Origin: Candidatus Gastranaerophilales bacterium
GTDB taxonomy: Bacteria; Cyanobacteriota; Vampirovibrionia; Gastranaerophilales; Gastranaerophilaceae
Assembly: GCA_944322755.1 (NCBI GenBank)
Contig: CALUPY010000006.1
Span: 1-64,000 of the forward strand
Reading direction: 5' to 3'
DNA length: 64,000 nucleotides
Part shown: one piece after another, positions 1 to 7,198 of the stretch
Layout of the letters: the number at the start of each line of letters is the position of its first letter
How positions within the stretch are numbered: the first letter of the stretch is position 1
The notes under the pieces: generated by a model
Told to the model about the DNA's origin: nothing
The model's input: the letters and a program-made list of their open reading frames with translations, nothing else
Databases searched by the model: none
Position numbers and translations under genes: made by a program

Positions 1-59
1 CGCCAAAGCTGCCCCGGTCCGGGTAGGACCCGCCGGAGGCAAATTCCTCTTTATTTTGC
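1..59. other. GC-rich element at window edge
   Basis: The first ~45 bases are strongly GC-rich in an otherwise AT-rich sequence and contain overlapping short inverted repeats (GGTCC/GGACC around positions 16-30, CCGG/CCGG). Read on the minus strand all frames are open to the edge; one gives EFASGGSYPDRGSFG. It could be a small dispersed repeat, a stem-loop of an RNA, or the edge of a coding region lying outside. I cannot decide which; only the composition shift and the repeats are certain. Confidence 0.3.
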
Positions 60-115
60 GAATGAACGTAAAAAAAATTTGTTGGCTTTAATAATACGGT
101 TTATGTTTTTTTATT

Positions 116-471
116 CCACCCATTCTTTGATGCAAAGAACGGGTGGAGCCCAAGAAACTTGCCGACCTGCTGCTCCGCTCATACAGAAACTAAATTAAAC
201 CCGAGTCTCATAACTCGCAGCCCATATTTTCGCTTAAATTATTGCATTTTTACAGCATCATTGATATAACTACGGGCTGCTCAAACAGATGAGACTAACC
301 GTTGTTTAATTAACTTTCTGTAACTCGCTTTGCAAAGGTCGGCGGGTTGCTAAAGTCGTAAAATAGAAGCTTTTAGCTTTTTCTATTTACTTTTCAATTT
401 GCGATTTGTCTTTTTGGGCTGGAAGCTTTATCAGACAGCTTTTACAGTCCGAAAGACCTTACAATTACGAC
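116..471. ncRNA. Possible structured RNA or hairpin-rich element
   Basis: No protein gene is seen between positions 1 and 796, but this stretch holds many complementary arms. A hairpin pairs 116-121 with 141-146 and 123-128 with 134-139. AGCCCAA (147-153) can pair with TTGGGCT (414-420), enclosing a nested arm: 156-168 with 336-348 (13 pairs, two of them G-U on the plus strand), 184-189 with 315-320, 193-200 with 304-311, 204-211 with 289-296, and 217-223 with 274-280. A second hairpin pairs about 358-368 with 381-390. GTCGTAA (355-361) also matches TTACGAC (465-471), which would be a pseudoknot. The ~193-nt nested arm has the general outline of 6S RNA, but I recognise no conserved RNA core. 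A MITE-like element is an alternative. From 472 to 796 only a 9-bp inverted repeat (533-541/556-564) stands out. Confidence 0.35.
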
Positions 472-796
472 AAGAGATATCTCTTCATCCCTTTGTCTGT
501 ATTATGACCCATTACGACTGAATTGTGAATTGAACTTTAGTTTGAAGTTTTTCATACTAAAGTTGGAAAAAGTAAAAGTTTAGATGTTTTTGAATTGTGT
601 TCTTACAATGGCAGACCGGATTAATATTCCAAGAAATTCTAATTCGCTCCGCCGATTATATTACATTTACATTTTTATTCTGACGTATAAAATACTAATC
701 TGTTCGGCTAAGTCTGATATTTTGCTATAACCGGCAATGTTTTTTTCTTTAAAGACGTCACAATGTTAGTAACAAAAGTTTTGCAAAGGAATAAGT

Positions 797-1021
797 ATGA
801 AAAAGATAAAAAACGCCTTTTTAGTTTTGTTTGCTATATCTTTGCTGACACAAACCACAGTGTTTTGTGCTTGCGACAAAGTTAAAAAGGCGTGTTCTAT
901 TTCTGATTTAAATAAAATAAGCCAGGTATCAAAAACTCAAAAAACAGTGACAAAAGAACGATTGCCTGAAAAACAGGGAATAAAAGACTCTATAAAATCA
1001 TGGCTAAAATCATTAAAATAA
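797..1021 (+). CDS. Small secreted protein, function unknown
   Basis: A 74-residue protein preceded by a good ribosome-binding site (AAAGGAATAAGT then ATG). The first ~25 residues form a signal peptide: Lys-rich start, hydrophobic core FLVLFAISLLTQTTVF, then CAC. The FCAC stretch is not a standard lipobox, so export by signal peptidase I is as likely as lipidation. The mature part is short, Lys-rich and probably disordered, with a second Cys. Its last 32 bases overlap the 3' end of the convergent gene on the other strand. I do not recognise a family. Confidence 0.6.
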   Translation: MKKIKNAFLVLFAISLLTQTTVFCACDKVKKACSISDLNKISQVSKTQKTVTKERLPEKQGIKDSIKSWLKSLK

Positions 1022-1871
1022 CACCGCCTATCTGCATGCCTGTATTCAGACGATTCATCCACTTATTGTTATCATACTGTTTTGCGGTTTTCTGGGCAGT
1101 TGTGACAGCAAGAAGCCGCTGGGTTCTGGCTTCTATACTGTCATTAAAAGTTTTTTGAAAAACTTTCTGTTCAAGTTTAGACAGACGACTGTCTATACTG
1201 CCGTAGGATTTGTGACCGAGAACGGATTCTTCAAGTGTATCAATATCAAAAGTATCAATACTGCTGTTTGATGGTTTAGCAATTTTGTTCTTGGATTTTT
1301 CATAAGTGTAATAATTATATTTGCTGTCATCCATTAATTCTGATGAAGAAATATCATCCTCCATAGCCAGATTTATTTCGGGCTCGGATTCATAAAGGAC
1401 TTTCCCTCTCAATGCATCGACTCTTTCATTCAAAGAACCGGTGCTTTCTTTTTTAAAAACCTGTTTTTCAAGCCTTGCAAGCCGGTCATAAATATCTTCA
1501 TTTCCGTAAGTCTTTTTTAAAACTTTTTGTTCCATTTTATCCACTATCGGGTATTTTACATCGCTCTCAGCTTTTGGCAGTGGTCGTTCCTCCGATATAT
1601 CATCATTTTGAGAAAGCTGCTCCTGTTGTGTTTGGGTATTTATGTCTGCATAGAGGTTGCTTATACGTTCTGAAACCGGCTCTTGATATGTCCTTCCATA
1701 TATTGCAAGTTCAAGTCTGTTAAGACGATTCTTGTCAGTATCATCAGGGTAATCATAACCAAAATAAGCTTTTTCCAGCTCCTGTATCTGAGACGAAACA
1801 CTTGACGCAAATACGGGCAGACAAAAAGCAAAAAACATCATTGCAAAAATGAAGCATTTTTTTATTCTCAT
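990..1871 (-). CDS. Secreted repeat protein with C-terminal membrane anchor, unknown
   Basis: 293 residues. An N-terminal signal peptide (FIFAMMFFAFCLPVFA then SS) is followed by about three degenerate repeats of ~45 residues, near residues 30-70, 105-155 and 205-255. The core of each is LExxVFxKxY, a short linker with SI or N, then RLxxLExxVF; examples are RLARLEKQVFKKE and RLSKLEQKVFQKT. The C-terminus is a hydrophobic helix (GGVILMILAMIL), so the protein probably sits in the periplasm anchored at its C-terminus. The spaces between repeats are acidic and Ser/Asn-rich. A moderate ribosome-binding site (GAGTGAGAG) precedes the start. I know the repeat style only as an unassigned helical repeat and give no function. 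Confidence 0.65.
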   Translation of the reverse strand: MRIKKCFIFAMMFFAFCLPVFASSVSSQIQELEKAYFGYDYPDDTDKNRLNRLELAIYGRTYQEPVSERISNLYADINTQTQQEQLSQNDDISEERPLPKAESDVKYPIVDKMEQKVLKKTYGNEDIYDRLARLEKQVFKKESTGSLNERVDALRGKVLYESEPEINLAMEDDISSSELMDDSKYNYYTYEKSKNKIAKPSNSSIDTFDIDTLEESVLGHKSYGSIDSRLSKLEQKVFQKTFNDSIEARTQRLLAVTTAQKTAKQYDNNKWMNRLNTGMQIGGVILMILAMIL

Positions 1872-2092
1872 AGCATACTCTCACTCAGTTTATAGATTAT
1901 GTATGCACAGATTAAACAGTATTATTGACCTGTTCAATTGCTCCATTTTTGATAAAATCCTGAAAAAAAATAGTTATAAATATAGCCTGAATCGGGCTTA
2001 AAATCTCACAGACCGGATTTTATAAGCATAGCTTCATTGCCATAAAGTATTATTTTTGTTTTTTATTTTTTGTGAAAAAGATAATCGTTTTG

Positions 2093-3568
2093 CTACACAT
2101 ATTTTTTTACGATACTGTCAAGCAAGTCTATCATTGCTTTTTCATATCTTTTACAATTTTCTTCTGACTTTGCCTCGAATCTCAAAGTAAATACAGGCTC
2201 TGTATTACTTTGTCTTATCATTGCAAAACCGTCATCCAGCACTATTCTCATGCCATCCAGGGTAATTATGTTTTTTATATTTGTTTTGAAAAAGTCAGGG
2301 GTTTTTCTGATTGTTTTTTCAAGTTCTTCAAGTACCGGCGCTTTGTATTCGTTAGGACAGCGAAAGCGTGTTTCTTTTGATGTGAAAACCTGTTTAAACG
2401 GAGTCAGCAAATCCTCTATTTTAAAATCAGGATTGTTTAGTTTGTGTTTTGCAACTATCTCTATAATCCTGCAGCCCGCATAAATCGCGTCGTCAAATCC
2501 GTAATATCTGTCTTTGAAGAAAATATGGCCGCTCATTTCACCGCCTAAGATGGCATTTACTTCTTTCATTTTAGATTTAATGTAGCCGTGACCGGTTTTG
2601 CACATGACTGCATTTCCGCCATTAGTTTCAATAGTGTCATAAAGAACCTGTGAACATTTGACCTCTGAAACGACTGTAGGTTTTTCTCCGCGTTTTGTCA
2701 GGTCATCGATTATATCCATTGCATAGATTAATAAGAGTTTGTCACCTGTCAGGCTGTTACCTTTGCTGTCGATAACTCCGATTCTGTCAGAGTCACCATC
2801 AAATGCAATACCAAAATCCGCCTTTTCTTCCACAACTTTTTTCTTTATTGCATCAAGTGTTTTTTCATCACTCGGGTTGGGGTGATGGTTGGGGAAATTG
2901 CCGTCAGGTTCTGAGAACAGTTCGACGACCTCACATCCCAGTTCTCTGTATAAATCAGGCGCAACAATTCCGCCGGTTGCGTTTCCGCTGTCGACAACAA
3001 CTTTTATACCTTTGCCCATCATAACAAATTTATTGATAATATTTTCTGTATACAAATCAAGAATGCTGAACTTTTTTGAAATCCCATGCCGGTAAGAAGA
3101 TTCTCTTGCGTTGACTTCTTCAAGTGTAAACTGTTTTACTTCTTTAATTTGTTCTTCAGATAGAGAAGCTTTGTTGTAAGTCATTTTAAGACCGTTGTAT
3201 TCACTGGGATTGTGGCTTGCCGTGACAATAAGAGCACCGGAGATTTTTCCGCTGCCTATAACATCTGATGGGATTTGCGCAAACTCTGAAAAATATCCTA
3301 GCGGAGTCGGGACTATTCCGATGTCTAGGACATTTGCACCGGTTGAGGTTACGCCTTTTATAAGCGATTTTGTTAGTGGTTCGGAATGCAGACGAACGTC
3401 TCTTGCTACGCTTACCCATAAATCTTTAGCAGGAATGCCGGAATTTTCTTCAACAAATTTTATATAGCCTTTTGCGGCGTAATAGAATAGTTCTTCAGTA
3501 ACGTCTTCGCCGTATATTCCCCTGATATCATTTTTCCCGAAAGCTCTTAGTTCAAGTGTGTTCGTCAT
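2093..3568 (-). CDS. Phosphomannomutase/phosphoglucomutase
   Basis: 491-residue alpha-D-phosphohexomutase that moves phosphate between C1 and C6 of glucose- or mannose-phosphate, feeding glycogen, LPS and nucleotide-sugar synthesis in the cytosol. All four family signatures are present: the phosphoserine loop TASHNPSEYNG, the metal-binding loop DGDSDR, the sugar-specificity loop GEMSGH, and the phosphate-binding segment RQSNTEP near the C-terminus. The GEMSGH loop is typical of bifunctional PMM/PGM (AlgC-like) enzymes. I chose the ATG with AAAGGGGAT just upstream; an in-frame ATG seven codons earlier lies before this site and is less likely. It is a single gene divergent from the ABC permease. 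Confidence 0.93.
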   Translation of the reverse strand: MTNTLELRAFGKNDIRGIYGEDVTEELFYYAAKGYIKFVEENSGIPAKDLWVSVARDVRLHSEPLTKSLIKGVTSTGANVLDIGIVPTPLGYFSEFAQIPSDVIGSGKISGALIVTASHNPSEYNGLKMTYNKASLSEEQIKEVKQFTLEEVNARESSYRHGISKKFSILDLYTENIINKFVMMGKGIKVVVDSGNATGGIVAPDLYRELGCEVVELFSEPDGNFPNHHPNPSDEKTLDAIKKKVVEEKADFGIAFDGDSDRIGVIDSKGNSLTGDKLLLIYAMDIIDDLTKRGEKPTVVSEVKCSQVLYDTIETNGGNAVMCKTGHGYIKSKMKEVNAILGGEMSGHIFFKDRYYGFDDAIYAGCRIIEIVAKHKLNNPDFKIEDLLTPFKQVFTSKETRFRCPNEYKAPVLEELEKTIRKTPDFFKTNIKNIITLDGMRIVLDDGFAMIRQSNTEPVFTLRFEAKSEENCKRYEKAMIDLLDSIVKKYV

Positions 3569-3636
3569 TATATCCCCTTTTCTTCGCAACTGCTATTATG
3601 CCATAAAAAATTTCAAAGGTAAAATATGACATTATT

Positions 3637-3645
3637 TGTTATAAT
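3637..3645 (+). promoter_or_regulatory. Extended -10 promoter, predicted leaderless start
   Basis: TGTTATAAT: extended TG motif plus a perfect TATAAT. The hexamer ends six bases before the permease ATG, so transcription should begin at or within a base of the start codon. No ribosome-binding site and no -35 box are seen. Confidence 0.65.
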
Positions 3646-3651
3646 TTTTAA

Positions 3652-4509
3652 ATGAAGCTCAGTGAAGAAAGTGTGAAGAAATTATTTCTCCTGCCGGCAG
3701 CGGCGGGAACTCTTGTATTCATCGTCATACCGGTATTTTTTTCGTTTTTTTTAAGCTTTTGTGACTGGGATTTGCTTTCAGATATTAGGTTTGCAGGTCT
3801 GACAAATTACAAAACACTTTTAAACAGCTCTGAATTTGCTTTAATTCTGCAAAACACCTTCATTTTTTCACTCTCAACTACTGTTATTGCAATAATAATT
3901 CCGCTTCTGCTTGCGGCATGTTTGAACAGCAAAATAAGAGGAGCTGAATTTTTTAAAACAGCTTATTTCCTTCCTTTTGTAACCCCGATGATAGTCATTG
4001 CTATTGTTTGGGAATGGATATTTGATCCGAATTTTGGTCTTTTGAATCATATTTTAAAACTTCATATTAACTGGCTATACGACACAAAAACGGCAATGCT
4101 TGCACTGATAATAGTTTCGGCCTGGAAGCTAATCGGTTATAATATGGTAATTTTTCTGTCTGGATTTTCAACGATAAACCAGAGTCTTTATGAAGCCGCA
4201 AAAATAGATGGCGCAAACCCTATAAAAACATTTTTTAAAATCACTTTGCCGCTTTTAAGTCCGACTGTGTTTTTTGTTGCCATTATAACTACGATATCAT
4301 CATTTCAGGTGTTTGATTTGATTTATTTGATGACGCAGGGCGGGCCTTTGAACAGTACGAATGTGCTTGTATATTGGATTTACAAAAATTCTTTTGAATT
4401 TTTTAATATAGGAGAAGCCTCTGCCGGTGCATATATATTATTTCTCATTATCTTTGTTTTAACATATATACAGTGGATGGTGAGAAAAAAATGGGTTTTT
4501 AACGAATAA
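3652..4509 (+). CDS. Sugar ABC transporter permease, MalF/UgpA type
   Basis: 285 residues with about six transmembrane helices. The inner-membrane-component loop that docks on the ATPase is clear near residue 180: EAAKIDGANPIKTFFKITLP. This is the carbohydrate-uptake (CUT1) family, where a MalF-like and a MalG-like permease pair work with a binding protein and an MalK-type ATPase. None of those partners is nearby: the next downstream gene is on the opposite strand beyond a terminator. It must use partners encoded elsewhere or be a leftover. The start codon follows directly on a TATAAT box with no ribosome-binding site. The substrate cannot be told. Confidence 0.9.
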   Translation: MKLSEESVKKLFLLPAAAGTLVFIVIPVFFSFFLSFCDWDLLSDIRFAGLTNYKTLLNSSEFALILQNTFIFSLSTTVIAIIIPLLLAACLNSKIRGAEFFKTAYFLPFVTPMIVIAIVWEWIFDPNFGLLNHILKLHINWLYDTKTAMLALIIVSAWKLIGYNMVIFLSGFSTINQSLYEAAKIDGANPIKTFFKITLPLLSPTVFFVAIITTISSFQVFDLIYLMTQGGPLNSTNVLVYWIYKNSFEFFNIGEASAGAYILFLIIFVLTYIQWMVRKKWVFNE

Positions 4510-4510
4510 C

Positions 4511-4537
4511 AAAAAGCCCTTTAATTGTTAAAAGGGC
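4511..4537 (-). terminator. Rho-independent terminator of the flagellar cluster
   Basis: GCCCTTT (4516-4522) pairs with AAAGGGC (4531-4537) across an 8-nt loop. On the minus strand the stem is followed by TTTTTG, so it ends the minus-strand flagellar transcript. There is no T-run on the plus side, so it is a weaker stop for the permease transcript. Confidence 0.75.
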
Positions 4538-4661
4538 ATAAATAAATTAGGATTATTATTTCTAATTTTTGCATAGCAAAGCATTGTCGGAAATTTTTTG
4601 TTATTCCGTCAAAAAGTTTCAATAAAATTCAATAAAATGTCAAAATTTTACAATTCAACTC

Positions 4662-5498
4662 TTATGATGAAATCAATTCAAGAATTGACTGCAGAAGCTG
4701 TTTATTTGTTTGAATGATTTTGCTAGATACATCCAGCTGCATTTTCGCCTGCTGATAGTAAGCAATATTCGCTTTAAAATCGCAGTTAGACATTTCAAGT
4801 AGACCGCCTCTGACTTCACCTCTGCCCACGACGGGAGAGCCCGATTCTTCTGTTTCTATAAACTCACCCGGACGAATTTCATAGAGCCCTTCAGGGTTGT
4901 GGAAATTCATTATTGCCAGTTTGTATAAAGGTACCACTGTTTTCCCGCCGTCTGATTTTCCGTAGAGAATGCCTTCTTCTTTTATTTCAAATTCGTCATA
5001 TTTTCCGAGGTATTTACCGTTGTTCGGATCAATCCAGAGTTTTATGTTCGTAGTCGGAATGTTTACTGCGCCGCCTTTTATACCTGTTTCTGCGTAAATA
5101 TCAGCATCGACCGGTTTTGTACCTTGCATAATTTCGCCTTTGTCATTGAGAATGTAGCCTTGGACAGTCAATCCGCCAGGATTTCTGTATACACCTTCTT
5201 TGTCAAAAGTAAATTCGCCGAGTCTTGAATATACAATTTTTCCGTCATCTCTTCTTAATGTAAAGTAGCCTTCGCCCTCAAGAAAAACGTTTTCGTTAGA
5301 TGTACCGGGTGTTGATTTGCCTTGTCCTGTGTTTTTGTTCATTGTGTCAACAATAGCTGAATTCAGAAAAGTCTTGAACGTTGCCTGGGTTTCACGATAT
5401 CCCGGTGTGTATATGTTCATAAGGTTTTCTCCGACTGCGTCAATCCAATCAGAGGTTGCCATTTGAGTATTCAGCGCATTTACAAAAGAGTCGTTCAT
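4662..5498 (-). CDS. Flagellar hook/rod protein of the FlgE/FlgF/FlgG family
   Basis: 278 residues. The N-terminus (LNTQMATSDWIDAVGENLMNIYTPGY) is the rod-protein helix with the NxxNxxTPGY-like motif. The C-terminus (GGLLEMSNCDFKANIAYYQQAKMQLDVSSKIIQT) is the matching helix seen in FlgG and FlgE. Between them, EGEGYFTLRRDDGKIVYSRLGEFTFDKEG is the conserved FlgE/F/G core fold. The length is nearest FlgG/FlgF (about 250-260), and it lacks the long insert of a large hook protein, though its place after fliJ-fliK is typical of flgE. It acts outside the membrane as part of the rod or hook. Strong ribosome-binding site AAGGAGAG. Last gene of the cluster. Confidence 0.85.
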   Translation of the reverse strand: MNDSFVNALNTQMATSDWIDAVGENLMNIYTPGYRETQATFKTFLNSAIVDTMNKNTGQGKSTPGTSNENVFLEGEGYFTLRRDDGKIVYSRLGEFTFDKEGVYRNPGGLTVQGYILNDKGEIMQGTKPVDADIYAETGIKGGAVNIPTTNIKLWIDPNNGKYLGKYDEFEIKEEGILYGKSDGGKTVVPLYKLAIMNFHNPEGLYEIRPGEFIETEESGSPVVGRGEVRGGLLEMSNCDFKANIAYYQQAKMQLDVSSKIIQTNKQLLQSILELISS

Positions 5499-5501
5499 TT
5501 A

Positions 5502-6266
5502 TTACTCTCCTTCATTATTGTTTTGTTTTTTGTTTTGATTGTTATTTTGATTATGTCTGGATTGTCTGTACAAAATGTCGTTGTATCCGATATTCTGGTC
5601 GTCAAGTCTTTGTTTTAAAAATCTGATATTGTTGCGTAGATATTCTTCGACTGCTTTGTCTCCCGGAATAAATTCCGCAGAGACTTTGCCTTTTTTGTCT
5701 ACTTTAAGAATAACTGATACATTGTTATCAAAATCGATTCTGACAGGTTTGCCGTCCTCATAGGCTTTGTTGACAAGGTCAATTAAAATTTTTGAGGTTT
5801 GCTGTGTTTTGTATGTCGGTCCGACTTCGTCCGAAAATTTAATAAGGTTTGTTTTTCCGTCGTTATTTTGTATAGCAAACTGTTTGTTTTCGATGAGGTC
5901 GGAGAAAAACTTAGCATCCTCTTTGCTGATTTTAACAGTGTCATAGTTAAAAAGTGAGCTATATTTGTTTTTCAAAGAACTTCCGATATCGAATCCGAAT
6001 TTATTGACATAATTTTGATTAAGCTGCTCGTTATTGAGCTGATTATTCTGGTGTTGAATATTTTGCTGCTCAAGAGAAATTTTATCTGTATCTTTTGGCT
6101 CCAGAAGCTTTTTAAAATCACTGTCCTTGTCTTTTTTTGTTTTTTCTGTGCTTTCTGCCGAGTTTTTATTTGAGACAGATGATTGTTTTTCTGCAGCTGA
6201 AACCTGCGTATCATTCTGTGTCTGCTGGGTAGTTTCTATTGTCTGGGTATTGCTGCTGATATTCAT
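5502..6266 (-). CDS. FliK-like flagellar hook-length control protein
   Basis: 254 residues. The N-terminal half is Gln/Asn/Ser/Lys-rich and low in complexity, as in export-substrate hook-length proteins. The C-terminal half (about residues 165-235) matches the FliK hook-length domain pattern: PVRIDFDNNVSVILKVDKKG, then an amphipathic stretch ending LRNNIRFLKQRLDDQNIGY. The tail is again Asn/Gln-rich. It lies between fliJ and a hook/rod gene, the usual place for fliK. It is shorter than typical FliK (about 375-400). The start, with AAAGGAC ahead of it, lies 56 bases inside fliJ. The assignment rests on the C-terminal pattern and the context. Confidence 0.65.
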   Translation of the reverse strand: MNISSNTQTIETTQQTQNDTQVSAAEKQSSVSNKNSAESTEKTKKDKDSDFKKLLEPKDTDKISLEQQNIQHQNNQLNNEQLNQNYVNKFGFDIGSSLKNKYSSLFNYDTVKISKEDAKFFSDLIENKQFAIQNNDGKTNLIKFSDEVGPTYKTQQTSKILIDLVNKAYEDGKPVRIDFDNNVSVILKVDKKGKVSAEFIPGDKAVEEYLRNNIRFLKQRLDDQNIGYNDILYRQSRHNQNNNQNKKQNNNEGE

Positions 6267-6759
6267 TATTTTGTCCTTTTAATAAACGGAGTTCTTCGCG
6301 GGATAACATTGCTGCTTCTTCTTCTCTTGCAGCCTGGGTTTTTGCAAAGTATTTTTGTACGGCGACTTCTGAAAGTCTTTTGAGTTCTGCCTGCTTTTCT
6401 TCTTCTATATATGCATCACGGGCATGCTCTTTGTGTTTTTCAAGAACTTTTACTGCTTTTTCAAGTTCTCTTAGTTTTTCTTTTTCAACCTCAAGTGCTT
6501 CAAGAGCTTTTTGGCGATCCATTTCGAGGTTTTCACCTTTAACGTACAAATGTTTTAAATAATTGTCATAAGACTCATACATCATAAAGTCGGCCTGACG
6601 CATATTTATTCTTGTTTCTGCAATTTCTTTGTTGTTCCTTTCTATTAAAGCTTCTATTTTAAGAACTACTGCCTGGGCTTTTCGCACTTCCTGAAGCTGT
6701 TCTTCTTTTTTTCTGATTCTGAAATCCAGAATTTTTTGTAATCTGTAACGAAAAGGCAT
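6211..6759 (-). CDS. fliJ: Flagellar export chaperone FliJ
   Basis: 182 residues, almost entirely one charged coiled coil, beginning with the FliJ signature MPFRYRLQKILDFRIRKKEE. FliJ is the soluble stalk-like protein of the flagellar type III export gate that links the FliI ATPase to FlhA. The last ~25 residues are Gln/Asn/Pro-rich and lie in the overlap with the next gene, so they may be poorly conserved. No clear ribosome-binding site is seen. An extended -10 (TGGCATAAT on the minus strand, 6790-6798) lies ~30 bases upstream. It is first in the local fliJ-fliK-flg operon; fliI is not in the window. Confidence 0.85.
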   Translation of the reverse strand: MPFRYRLQKILDFRIRKKEEQLQEVRKAQAVVLKIEALIERNNKEIAETRINMRQADFMMYESYDNYLKHLYVKGENLEMDRQKALEALEVEKEKLRELEKAVKVLEKHKEHARDAYIEEEKQAELKRLSEVAVQKYFAKTQAAREEEAAMLSREELRLLKGQNNEYQQQYPDNRNYPADTE

Positions 6760-7153
6760 GATTGTACTAATTTACACTGATACATTTTGATTATGCCAGA
6801 GAATGCGCAACGGCACTACGTCTTTTTGGATGATTATGATTTAATTATTTTTTTTTTAAAGTCAATAGATGTTTCGTTATTTGAGTAAAAATAGTTTTGC
6901 CGTTTTTTTATATTTTATTTAACAAAATCCAAAAAGATATCGGAAAAACCCTAAAATCTTTTCTGAAACTTGCTCGTTTTAAGAAAGTGTAAGTAGGTAA
7001 TTAAGGGACTTTTATTCGTTGAGATAGAAGACAACAAACATGAGTAAATAACAGAAAAAACGTAATCTTGATGTAATAAACATGAATACGACGAATATCG
7101 CAGATTTACAGAAGTCGTTTTGGCTTTTTATAATTCGTTCTTTTTTACTTAGC
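6760..7153. other. AT-rich intergenic region with a likely fliJ promoter
   Basis: About 390 bases without a convincing gene. The end nearest fliJ has TGGCATAAT on the minus strand (6790-6798), an extended -10 that would drive the fliJ operon. The middle is poly-T/A-rich. A 62-codon plus-strand frame starting near 7082 lacks a ribosome-binding site and runs through the terminator and into the opposite-strand gene, so it is not called. Confidence 0.5.
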
Positions 7154-7198
7154 AAAAATCCGCTCTCACAGAAGAAATTGTTTTTTCTGCACCGGATT
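7154..7198 (-). terminator. Terminator after the cation-efflux fusion gene
   Basis: On the minus strand AATCCG and CGGATT form the base of a nested hairpin (TGCAGAA/TTCTGT higher up), followed directly by TTTTTG. The stem begins at the stop codon of the upstream gene. Confidence 0.6.

Noticed and set aside
156-348. Naming the nested hairpin 6S RNA, RNase P RNA, SRP RNA or tmRNA
   Set aside because: Size and outline are similar to 6S RNA, but none of the conserved cores I know (GAGGAAAGTCC, GGAAGGAAGCAGCC, tRNA-like T-arm) are present.
1985-2032. Two small hairpins between the repeat protein and the phosphohexomutase genes as terminators
   Set aside because: Stems of 4-6 bp without T-runs; too weak to call.
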